From assembly GCA_903842455.1 (NCBI GenBank), contig CAIMLX010000267.1, positions 26,364-90,363 on the forward strand: a stretch of 64,000 nt of DNA, read 5' to 3'. The notes below the pieces were generated by a model. That model was not told where the DNA came from. It saw nothing but the letters and a program-made list of their open reading frames with translations, and did not search any database. The stretch is from an uncultured Hyphomicrobiales bacterium (GTDB lineage: Bacteria > Pseudomonadota > Alphaproteobacteria > Rhizobiales > Devosiaceae). The translations under genes were made by a program, and so were the position numbers. Positions 17,131-24,164 of this stretch are shown here, piece after piece; position 1 is the first letter of the stretch, and the number at the start of each line of letters is the position of its first letter.

Positions 17131-18077
17131 GCCGCCTTTGCAATCGAGGGGAATCGACGTCCTGTCAACTGCTCCGAGACCTGCCAGAGCCGCTCGGCGG
17201 CGGCAGCGTCCACGGCGCGCCGCGGGGGTTTTGCATCACCCGGGCTGCCGCGCATTTCCATCATGCCGTCCGGCCCGTAGTAGCCACCGGGTCGGGCATC
17301 CGGGGAGGTCACCGCGAACAGCTGCGGCAGTGCGCCCTGGGCGCCACTCTGGCCCATCATCGGGGCGATGACCGTGCCGATGAACTTGCCGATCTGGCCC
17401 TGCAGTCCCTCCGCATTGGCGGGGCCATTGGCGACGAGATCCGTCATGGCCCAGCCGGGGTGGGCTGCCGTGGCGTGCAGGTGCCAGCCATTGGCGTCGC
17501 TGCGCTTCTGCAGCTCGCGAGCGAACATCAGCATGGCCAGCTTGCTCTGGCTGTAGGAGCGGAAGGGCCGGTATGACCTGCGGGCGTCGAGGTCGTCGAA
17601 GTCGATGCGGCCGATCTGTGCCGCAGTGCTCGACAGTTGCACGACCCGCGGCGCCTTGACCGCCATCAGCAGCGGCAGCAACTGCGCGGTGAGCGCGAAG
17701 TGGCTCAGGTAGTTGGTGCCCCACTGGAGCTCGAACCCGTCCTTGGTCTCCTGCCGCTTTGCCGGTGCCATGACGCCGGCATTGTTGACCAGAATGTCGA
17801 GCCGGTCATGCTTGGTGGCGAAGTCTTCGGCAAAGCGCGCGACGTTGGCGAGCGCCGAGAGGTCGAGGCTCTCGTAGCTCACCTTGGCGCTCGGGACCTC
17901 GGCCTTGATCCGCGCCAGCGCCGCGGCGCCCTTGGCGGCGTTTCGTCCGGTCAGCACCACCGTCGCCCCGGCGCGCGCCAGTTCCAGCGCCGTCTCATAC
18001 CCCAGCCCACCCGTCGCCCCGGTAATCAGCGCCAGTTTCCCCGCCTGCGAGGGAATGTCCTTGGTCGACCAGCTCAT
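17127..18077 (-). CDS. Short-chain dehydrogenase/reductase (copy 1)
   Basis: An NAD(P)-dependent oxidoreductase of the classical/retinol-dehydrogenase-like SDR group. From ATG at 18077 it has 316 residues. It shows the cofactor motif TGATGGLG, the NNAGVMAP strand motif and the active-site pair YSQSKLA (Tyr, Lys). An in-frame ATG six bases further upstream (18083) is only one base from GGAG, so 18077, 7 bases from GGAG and aligned with the start of copy 2, is preferred. It overlaps tetR by 4 bases. The N terminus, WSTKDIPSQAGKLALITGAT, is nearly the same as in copy 2, so the two are a tandem duplication. The substrate is unknown. Confidence 0.88.
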   Translation of the reverse strand: MSWSTKDIPSQAGKLALITGATGGLGYETALELARAGATVVLTGRNAAKGAAALARIKAEVPSAKVSYESLDLSALANVARFAEDFATKHDRLDILVNNAGVMAPAKRQETKDGFELQWGTNYLSHFALTAQLLPLLMAVKAPRVVQLSSTAAQIGRIDFDDLDARRSYRPFRSYSQSKLAMLMFARELQKRSDANGWHLHATAAHPGWAMTDLVANGPANAEGLQGQIGKFIGTVIAPMMGQSGAQGALPQLFAVTSPDARPGGYYGPDGMMEMRGSPGDAKPPRRAVDAAAAERLWQVSEQLTGRRFPSIAKAA

Positions 18078-18087
18078 CTGCATGCTC

Positions 18088-18136
18088 CATAAGAGAACGA
18101 TGGTCTGTAATTAAGAGACTGCCGGTCTTTTGTCAA
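18088..18136 (-). promoter_or_regulatory. Promoter with paired TetR-type operator sites before SDR copy 1
   Basis: On the minus strand, TTGACA (18136-18131), a 17-base spacer and TAATTA (18113-18108) form a near-consensus promoter. Two 13-bp inverted repeats overlap it: 18116-18128 (plus strand AGACTGCCGGTCT) in the spacer and 18094-18106 (AGAACGATGGTCT) just after the -10. They are 22 bp apart, about two helical turns, on the same DNA face. Confidence 0.7.
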
Positions 18137-18237
18137 GGCGAGGATGCGCGAGGCATTCGGATGGACGCGGTTCCGGAGGGCAGGGAGGTTGCGGACTGGT
18201 CCGACGTCGGGCGGAAGTACCTGGTCGCGGCGCTCGT

Positions 18238-19170
18238 TTACGCCGCTGCGGCCCGCTCCGGGAAGCGGACGCCGCTCAGTTCTTCGGATATGTCCCAGAG
18301 CCGCCGGGCAACTGCCACATCCAGCGACCGGCCGGGTGCCGAGGCCTCGCCGGGCAGGCCACGGACTTCCATGAAGCCCTGCGGCCCGTAGTAGCCGCCC
18401 GGCTTCGCCATGGGGTCGGTGGCGGCCATCAGCGTGGGGAGGGCACCTTGCGGCACCGCCTGGAACATGAAGGAAAAATTGCGACGGAAGAACCCAGCCA
18501 TGCTCGCCTCGCCCATGCCGTTGTTCACGAGCTCGGTGCGCGATACGCCCGGGTGGGCGGTAATGCTCGCAATCCCCCAGCCATTGGCGTCGGACCGCCG
18601 CTGCAGCTCGAAGCCGAACATCAGGCAGGCGAGCTTGGTCTGGCTGTAGGACGTCATCGGGCTGTAGTCGCGCTCGGACTGCAGGTTGTCGAAATCGATC
18701 CTGCCGTTGCGCGCAGCGATGCTGGCCAGGGGCACGACCCGGGCGGCCGGCGCCGCCATCAGCAGGGGCAGCAGCCTCCCGGTCAGGGCGAAGTGGGAAA
18801 GGTAGTTGGTTTCGAACTGCAGCTCGAAGCCATCGCGGGTGGTCTCGCGGGTAGGCGGCGCCATCACGCCGGCATTGTTGACGAGGATATCCAGGCGATC
18901 GTGCCGCGTGGCGAAGTCGGCGGCGAAGCGGGTGACGTTGCCGAGGTGGGACAGGTCGAGGTTTTCGTAGGTGACTTTGGCACCCGGCACCTCGGCCTTG
19001 ATCCGCTGCAGCGCCATGGCGCCTTTTTCAGGGCTGCGTCCGGTCAGCACCACGTCGGCGCCGGCCCGCGCCAGCTCGATGGCGGTCTCGTAGCCCAGAC
19101 CACCGGTTGCCCCGGTGACGAGCGCCAGTTTCCCGGCCTGCGAGGGAATATCCTTGATCGACCAACCCAT
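18238..19170 (-). CDS. Short-chain dehydrogenase/reductase (copy 2)
   Basis: A 310-residue paralogue of the gene at 17127. The cofactor motif is TGATGGLG, the central motif NNAGVMAP and the active site YSQTKLA. The start ATG (19170) lies 7 bases after GGAG. Sequence similarity to copy 1 extends over the whole protein and about 60 bases into the promoter, so the duplicated unit included its regulation. About 100 bases separate its stop from the promoter of copy 1, so each copy has its own promoter. The function is presumably reduction or oxidation of a small carbonyl/alcohol; the substrate cannot be read from the sequence. Confidence 0.88.
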   Translation of the reverse strand: MGWSIKDIPSQAGKLALVTGATGGLGYETAIELARAGADVVLTGRSPEKGAMALQRIKAEVPGAKVTYENLDLSHLGNVTRFAADFATRHDRLDILVNNAGVMAPPTRETTRDGFELQFETNYLSHFALTGRLLPLLMAAPAARVVPLASIAARNGRIDFDNLQSERDYSPMTSYSQTKLACLMFGFELQRRSDANGWGIASITAHPGVSRTELVNNGMGEASMAGFFRRNFSFMFQAVPQGALPTLMAATDPMAKPGGYYGPQGFMEVRGLPGEASAPGRSLDVAVARRLWDISEELSGVRFPERAAAA

Positions 19171-19180
19171 ATGCCTGCTC

Positions 19181-19230
19181 CATTAAGAGAACGATGGTCT
19201 TTAATTAAGCGGCCGTCGGTCTGTTTTCAA
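19181..19230 (-). promoter_or_regulatory. Promoter with TetR-type operator sites before SDR copy 2
   Basis: The minus strand has TTGAAA (19230-19225), a 17-base spacer and TAATTA (19207-19202). The operator-like repeat at 19188-19200 is identical to that of copy 1 (AGAACGATGGTCT). The spacer site at 19210-19222 keeps the right arm CGGTCT but has a degenerate left arm, which suggests weaker repression of this copy. Confidence 0.65.
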
Positions 19231-19253
19231 GGCGCAGTTGAGCCCGTCGGGTG

Positions 19254-19289
19254 AGCAAACAAGAAAGGCCCGGGGTCGCCCCCGGGCCT
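19254..19289 (-). terminator. Terminator of livK
   Basis: A perfect 10-bp stem (AGGCCCGGGG/CCCCGGGCCT, 19266-19289) with a 4-base loop. On the minus strand it is followed by TTTCTTGTTTG. It lies 24 bases beyond the livK stop. Confidence 0.85.
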
Positions 19290-19312
19290 CGTATGCACTG
19301 AAGCGTCGATCC

Positions 19313-20521
19313 TTACTGGATCGGGCCCTTCTCGACGAACTTGCCGTCTTCGAGGGCGAGCTCGACGATGACGCCGTCGACGTCGCCGGCCGCGTCGAAC
19401 TCGAGCGGACCACCAGCGCCTTCATAGTCGATGTCGGTGCCGGCCTTGATCAGCTCGACTGCCTTGCTCCACTCGCCGGGGAGGATCGTCTCGCCCGGAG
19501 CGGTTGCGACTTCGCGCAGCGCGGCGGACAGGCCCTCACGGCCAGCGTTGCCGTTCTTCTCGATCGCGAGGGCGATCAGGAAGGCGGCATCGTAGGCCTG
19601 CGGCGCGTAGGTCGCCTCAGGGTTCTGGCCAGCGTCGGTCGCCAGCTTCTTGTAGGCATCGGCCGAGGCGCCGGCATAGGCACCGGCACGGGTGGCGATG
19701 ATCTTGCCGTTGACGGCTTCCGGCGGCAGGCCGGTCACCAGGTCGTCGCCGATCATGCCGTCGCCGCCGACATAGGCGGTGAACTCACCGGCCTCGATCG
19801 ACTGCTGCAGGATGGTCTTGCCCGAGCCCGAGGCGTAGGCGAGGATCACGAGGTTCTGCGAGCCGCCCGAGGACAGCTGGCCGAGTTCGGCGCGGTAGTC
19901 TGCCTTGCCGTCTTCATGCGCGACGTTGGACGAAACCGTGCCGCCGCCGGCGGTGAAGGTTGCGACGAACACGTCGGCGAGACCCTTGCCGTAGTCGTTG
20001 TTCACGTAGGTGACGGCAACGTCCGTGATGCCCTTGGCGAGGACCAGTTCGGCCATCTTGACGCCCTGGAAGGCATCCGACGGGGTGGTGCGGTAGACGA
20101 GGTCGCTGTCCTCGAGCGTGGTCAGCGCCGGGGCCGAAGCCGACGGCGAGATCTGCACGACGCCGCCCGGGATACCGGCAGCGGTAGCAGCGCCGATGGT
20201 GGCGCCGGTGCAGAAGGCGCCGACGATGGCGGTGACCTGGTCGGTGTTGACGAGCTTGTCAGCGGCGGGGCCGGCAACCGACGGGTCGCAAGCGGAGTCA
20301 CCGGTGATCGAGACGAGGTTGCCGCCGAGGATACCGCCCTGGGCGTTCACCTGGTCGAAGGCGAGCTGCGCGCCCGCCACGATCGGCGGGGCCAGAGATT
20401 CGATCGGGCCGGTCAGGTCGCCCAGGATGCCGACCTTCACGTCTTCAGCGAGCGCCGGCACGGCGAGGCCGAGAACCATGGCGCCGACAGCGAGGCCGAG
20501 CAAGGAGTGGGTTTTGGTCAT
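19313..20521 (-). CDS. livK: Branched-chain amino acid-type ABC transporter substrate-binding protein
   Basis: A periplasmic receptor, 402 residues. A Sec signal peptide (LLGLAVGAMVLGLAVPALA) precedes EDVKVGILGDLTGP, the start typical of Peripla_BP_6/LivK proteins. The segment VAFDQVNAQGGILGGNL-like ligand-lobe start and the hinge YVNNDYGKGLAD are recognisable. It most likely serves LivFGHM at 12.7-16.5 kb, although it lies about 3 kb away on the opposite strand beyond the tetR-SDR unit. The ribosome binding site is AGAGGGA. The 5' leader holds a strong hairpin at 20599-20618 and a strong terminator follows the gene. The actual ligand (leucine, amides, aromatic compounds) is uncertain. Confidence 0.88.
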   Translation of the reverse strand: MTKTHSLLGLAVGAMVLGLAVPALAEDVKVGILGDLTGPIESLAPPIVAGAQLAFDQVNAQGGILGGNLVSITGDSACDPSVAGPAADKLVNTDQVTAIVGAFCTGATIGAATAAGIPGGVVQISPSASAPALTTLEDSDLVYRTTPSDAFQGVKMAELVLAKGITDVAVTYVNNDYGKGLADVFVATFTAGGGTVSSNVAHEDGKADYRAELGQLSSGGSQNLVILAYASGSGKTILQQSIEAGEFTAYVGGDGMIGDDLVTGLPPEAVNGKIIATRAGAYAGASADAYKKLATDAGQNPEATYAPQAYDAAFLIALAIEKNGNAGREGLSAALREVATAPGETILPGEWSKAVELIKAGTDIDYEGAGGPLEFDAAGDVDGVIVELALEDGKFVEKGPIQ

Positions 20522-20598
20522 GATGTCCCTCTTTCACGTTGCGACGTCCCCGGTGCCGTTCTCTTGGGGCGCCTTGAGGCCGCTCGCAACAATTGATG

Positions 20599-20618
20599 GG
20601 GGCATGAACCCATGCCCC
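20599..20618 (-). promoter_or_regulatory. Hairpin in the livK upstream region
   Basis: A perfect 8-bp inverted repeat GGGGCATG-AACC-CATGCCCC about 78 bases upstream of the livK start. It could be an operator or an mRNA leader structure. It lies in the divergent region shared with the OpuAC-type gene. Confidence 0.4.
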
Positions 20619-20690
20619 GCTGGGCGCGATATTGCATAGTTCGGACAAGGGAGTCATCCGGTTTTGATCGGTTGGTAAAGGCCGCGGACA

Positions 20691-20718
20691 TTGTGTTTGG
20701 TCTCGCCTCGCCTATAAG
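20691..20718 (+). promoter_or_regulatory. Candidate promoter of the OpuAC-type gene
   Basis: TTGTGT (20691-20696), a 16-base spacer and TATAAG (20713-20718) lie 34 bases upstream of ATG 20753. A reasonable sigma-70-like match, not otherwise supported. Confidence 0.4.
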
Positions 20719-20752
20719 TTCGCCAGCGTCTTGCAGCATTGGCGGGTCCCGG

Positions 20753-21802
20753 ATGCGTGTTCTTGTTTTCCTGTTCCTGCTGGTTGTCTGCTCAGTGCCC
20801 GGCGCGGCGTTGGCGCAGGGGTCGATCGAGACGCTCGAGACGACGCCTGCGGGGGAGGCCGCGACCGACGAAACCGCCGAGCCGCTGCCGCCGCCGCCGT
20901 GCGGCACGCAGCCGATGACCATTGCCCGCATGGCCTGGCCGTCCGCTGCGATCCTCGCCGAAGTGCATTCGCGGCTGCTGACGGCGTACTACCAGTGCAA
21001 CGTCATGCTGAACGAGGGCGACCTGGCCGCCACCGGGTCGTCGATGGGCGCTACCGGCCAGCCCGCGGTTGCGCCGGAAATGTGGATCGCCCGGATCGCC
21101 GATATCTGGAACGCCGCCATGCAGGGCCAGAAGGTGCGGCAGGCCGGGGTCTCTTACGTCGATCCTGTATTCGAGGGCTGGTTCGTGCCGGACTACGCGG
21201 CGGAGCAATGGCCAGAGGTCACCACGATCGAAGGACTGAAGGCCCGCGCCGCTGACTTTGCCGAGGTGCCCGGCACGGCACGCGGCAAGTTCATCTCGTG
21301 CCCGCTCGACTGGGGCTGCGCCATCGTCAACCGCAACCTGCTGCGCGCCTATGGCCTCGACCAGAGCTTCGACATCGTCGAGCCGGCCAACCGGTTCGAG
21401 ATGGATACGCTGATTGCCGAGGCGGTGGGCCGCAAGCAGCCGATCCTGTTCTACTACTGGCAGCCCAACGCCATCCTCAGCCAGTTCGCCTTCCGGCCGG
21501 TTGCGCTGGCCGCCTACAATCGCGAGGCTTTCCAGTGCATGGGCCGCGCCACTTGCGCCGCGCCGTCGCCCACCGGTTTTGCGCCCGACCCTGTGATCAC
21601 CGCCGTCGCCGAGTGGGTCTATCTGGATGCCCCGCAGGTGGCTGTCTATTTCAGCCGCGCCCATATGCCCTTTGCCGAGATGAACCTCATGCTTCAGCAA
21701 CTGGGCGAGCCGGGTGCCACGGTGGAGACGGTCGCCGACCGCTTCATCGCCGAGCGCAGCGAGATCTGGCGCCCCTGGGTCGGGCTGCCGGCAATCCCCT
21801 GA
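20753..21802 (+). CDS. Glycine betaine/choline-type ABC transporter substrate-binding protein (OpuAC-like)
   Basis: A 349-residue exported protein. Starting at ATG 20753, a signal peptide (LVFLFLLVVCSVPGAALA) leads into a proline-rich segment. A ligand-binding domain follows with the OpuAC/ProX pattern: an early IARMAWPSAAILAEVHSRLL, a central VPDYAAEQWPEVTTIEGLK and a late ILFYYWQPNAIL aromatic stretch. Such proteins bind quaternary amines, which would suit osmoprotection, but no permease or ATPase gene lies beside it. It is an orphan receptor. The longer in-frame reading from 20612 lacks a signal peptide at its start and is rejected. Confidence 0.78.
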   Translation: MRVLVFLFLLVVCSVPGAALAQGSIETLETTPAGEAATDETAEPLPPPPCGTQPMTIARMAWPSAAILAEVHSRLLTAYYQCNVMLNEGDLAATGSSMGATGQPAVAPEMWIARIADIWNAAMQGQKVRQAGVSYVDPVFEGWFVPDYAAEQWPEVTTIEGLKARAADFAEVPGTARGKFISCPLDWGCAIVNRNLLRAYGLDQSFDIVEPANRFEMDTLIAEAVGRKQPILFYYWQPNAILSQFAFRPVALAAYNREAFQCMGRATCAAPSPTGFAPDPVITAVAEWVYLDAPQVAVYFSRAHMPFAEMNLMLQQLGEPGATVETVADRFIAERSEIWRPWVGLPAIP

Positions 21803-22014
21803 CCGGTAGTCAACCTCCGGTTAGCCATCCCAACTATCTGCCTTGTGCTGATACGAAGCTGTCATGGAGCGCCGCTAGGCTGCCGACCGAGTCGCAAGCT
21901 AGCGCTTCAAGGTATTGAAATTACTATTTTATTTTCTTGCGGTTAGGTTTTCGGAAAGCTTCTTCGGTCAGGTTGACGCCGGCTTGCGCCATCAGTGCGC
22001 CGGAGAGTTACCAG

Positions 22015-23535
22015 TTGCGTCGCCAGTCTCCCGTCGAGCCGGTTATCGGCACCTATCGTCTCGTCTTTGTCGGTGTGGGCCTGATTCTGTTTGCCATGGG
22101 TGGCATCAGCGCCTTCGAGGTCATGCAGTCGGGCTTAGAGAGCCGGCCGCTCGAGTTCGTAGCTGTCCGGGTCGGTGGCTGCGTGTCCTTGATGCTGCTG
22201 CTGCGCTGGGGTTACACGCGGCTGAAGCGGCAACTGCTCCAGGCCGAAGCGGTGCAGCGGAAGCTGCTGGATTTGGCTTATGAGGACGCGCTGACAGGCG
22301 CTTTCACCCGCTCCTACTTCTACGACCAGTTGCAGGAATGCATACACGGCACCGACAGTCCCGTTGCCTACATGCAGATCGACATGGACAACCTGAAGGT
22401 CCTCAACGATTCGCACGGACACAAGGCAGGCGACGCGGCGCTGGTCCACCTGGTCCGCACGCTGAAGACGCTGATGCCCGATGCGCTCGTCGGTCGCCTC
22501 GGCGGCGATGAATTCGGCATTGCCCTTGTCGGCCAGGACAACAAGCCGGCCCTGGTCCGGCTCGGCGACCAGATCCTCTATACGCTCGGCCAGCCCATCG
22601 CCGTCGACGGACGCGCCATACGGCTCTCCGCCACCATCGGCGTCGCGGTCTGGCCGCACGACGCCGGGGAAGTCGACGAACTGATCACCAAGGCCGACCT
22701 GGCGCTCTACAGGGGCAAGAAGGATGGCCGTGCTTCTACCGTTGCGTTCGAGCCGGACCTGCTGGCGGACGAGCGCTACCGGCGCTTCATCGAGCGTGAC
22801 CTGCGCGCGGCGCTGCTGCTCAACGAACTCGAGCTTCACTATCAGCCCATCTTCGCCGCCGACGGGGCGACCCGCCTCAGCTACGAGGCGCTGGTGCGCT
22901 GGCAGCACCCGGTGCGCGGCCGGATCCTGCCAGGCGAGTTCATCGCCATCGCGGAACAGTCGGACCTAATCGACAAGCTTGGCGAGTGGGTGCTGCGGCG
23001 CGCCATCGCCGACCTGCCGCGGCTCGGCCAGCTGACGGTGGGGGTCAATATCTCGCCGGCACAGTTGAAGCGCCGCGACTTCGCCGACCGCTTCGCCGCG
23101 ATCCTCGCCGAATCCGGCACCGCTGGCAGCCGCCTCGTCATCGAGGTCACCGAGTCGCTGCCGCTGCAGAGTTCGGGTGTCGAAAATGAGAACATCGCCA
23201 GGTTGCAGGCGCTAGGCGTGCGGGTCGCGATCGACGATTTTGGCGCGGGATTTGCCAGCCTCGAGTATCTGCGCAGCTTTCCCTTCGACATCATCAAGAT
23301 CGATCGATCCTATGTGGCCAACCTGTCGGCGAGCCGGGTCGACGGGCTGATCGTGACGGCCATCTGCAAGATCGCCCAGTCCCTCGGGGTGGAGGTTATC
23401 GCCGAGGGCGTCGAGACGGCGGAGCAGTTGCTATTCCTGCAGCGCGCTGGAGTGACGGCCCTGCAAGGCTACCTGCTGGCGAGACCCGAGCCGCTTGCCG
23501 CGCAATGGTCCATCGCCGTGGCGAGCGCCGCCTGA
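22015..23535 (+). CDS. Membrane GGDEF-EAL protein (cyclic di-GMP turnover)
   Basis: From TTG 22015 (6 bases after GGAGAG) the protein has 506 residues. Two membrane helices (about 17-40 and 48-65) precede a diguanylate cyclase-type domain with DALTGAFTRSYF, the metal-binding IDMDNLKVLND and an intact GGDEF. An EAL phosphodiesterase-type domain with YEALVRWQHP, DDFGAGFASLEYL, IKIDRSYV and EGVET follows. Both active-site signatures are complete, so it could make or degrade cyclic di-GMP. In such hybrids one activity is often silent. A 26-residue-longer reading from TTG 21937 is possible but has no membrane-proximal sense. It probably links motility and surface behaviour. Confidence 0.88.
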   Translation: MRRQSPVEPVIGTYRLVFVGVGLILFAMGGISAFEVMQSGLESRPLEFVAVRVGGCVSLMLLLRWGYTRLKRQLLQAEAVQRKLLDLAYEDALTGAFTRSYFYDQLQECIHGTDSPVAYMQIDMDNLKVLNDSHGHKAGDAALVHLVRTLKTLMPDALVGRLGGDEFGIALVGQDNKPALVRLGDQILYTLGQPIAVDGRAIRLSATIGVAVWPHDAGEVDELITKADLALYRGKKDGRASTVAFEPDLLADERYRRFIERDLRAALLLNELELHYQPIFAADGATRLSYEALVRWQHPVRGRILPGEFIAIAEQSDLIDKLGEWVLRRAIADLPRLGQLTVGVNISPAQLKRRDFADRFAAILAESGTAGSRLVIEVTESLPLQSSGVENENIARLQALGVRVAIDDFGAGFASLEYLRSFPFDIIKIDRSYVANLSASRVDGLIVTAICKIAQSLGVEVIAEGVETAEQLLFLQRAGVTALQGYLLARPEPLAAQWSIAVASAA

Positions 23536-23611
23536 TCCGACCTTCCGCCTACGCCAATCGCCGTGGCTGCGCCCGCCTTGCGCGGCATGGGAAGCGCTGG
23601 CTATAACAGAG

Positions 23612-24061
23612 ATGGGAAGTCTCGGGACGGGTGGAGTATCGGATTTGGACGTGAAGCGGATCAACGGCCACGTAAGCGTGTCCCCGCAGATCAACCCCGA
23701 GGATGTCGCTGCCATCAAGGCGCAGGGCTTCGTCGCGATCATCAACAACCGGCCGGACGGGGAATCCCCGGACCAGCCGACCAGCGCAGCCGTCGAACAG
23801 GCCGCGCATGATGCAGGACTTGCCTATCACTACATCCCGCTGGGCCGTGAAGGGGTTTCCCCCGACATGGTCGAAAAGACCAGGGAAGTGCTCGAGGGGA
23901 GCAACGGCCCGGTCTTTGCCTACTGCCGGTCCGGAACGCGCTCGACCACGCTGTGGGCGTTGAGCCAGTCCGGCACGGCATCTGCCGAGGAGATTATCTC
24001 GGCGGCGGCGAATGCGGGCTACGACATGTCCCACCTCGCGGGACATCTGAGCCAGAAATGA
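23612..24061 (+). CDS. DUF442 / TIGR01244-type phosphatase-like protein
   Basis: A 149-residue protein from ATG 23612, or 138 residues from TTG 23645, which is 8 bases after GGAG. The conserved core begins DVKRINGHVSVSPQI, close to the second start. The family (N-terminal part of beta-lactamase hydrolase-like proteins) has a cysteine-based phosphatase fold. The loop YCRSGTRSTTLWAL carries the expected cysteine and arginine. The section FVAIINNRPDGE before it is also typical. The in-vivo substrate is unknown, with roles suggested in sulfide handling or phosphate ester hydrolysis. It is a single gene between the GGDEF-EAL gene and pyc. Confidence 0.78.
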   Translation: MGSLGTGGVSDLDVKRINGHVSVSPQINPEDVAAIKAQGFVAIINNRPDGESPDQPTSAAVEQAAHDAGLAYHYIPLGREGVSPDMVEKTREVLEGSNGPVFAYCRSGTRSTTLWALSQSGTASAEEIISAAANAGYDMSHLAGHLSQK

Positions 24062-24164
24062 GGGGCATTTAGCCCCTTGGGCCCTGGCATCAACCGCCGG
24101 GGACCGACTGACTACCCCTGCCGGCGCCTTAAGCGCCTTGCCCCCTCACGCTCGGGTTACATCG

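Noticed and set aside
15314..17143. A 609-residue minus-strand frame across livM and tetR
   Set aside because: Composition is typical of an antisense shadow, and it covers tetR out of frame; livM and tetR explain the DNA.
19238..20596. A 452-residue plus-strand frame opposite livK
   Set aside because: Antisense to a clear binding protein with a signal peptide; no domain and biased composition.
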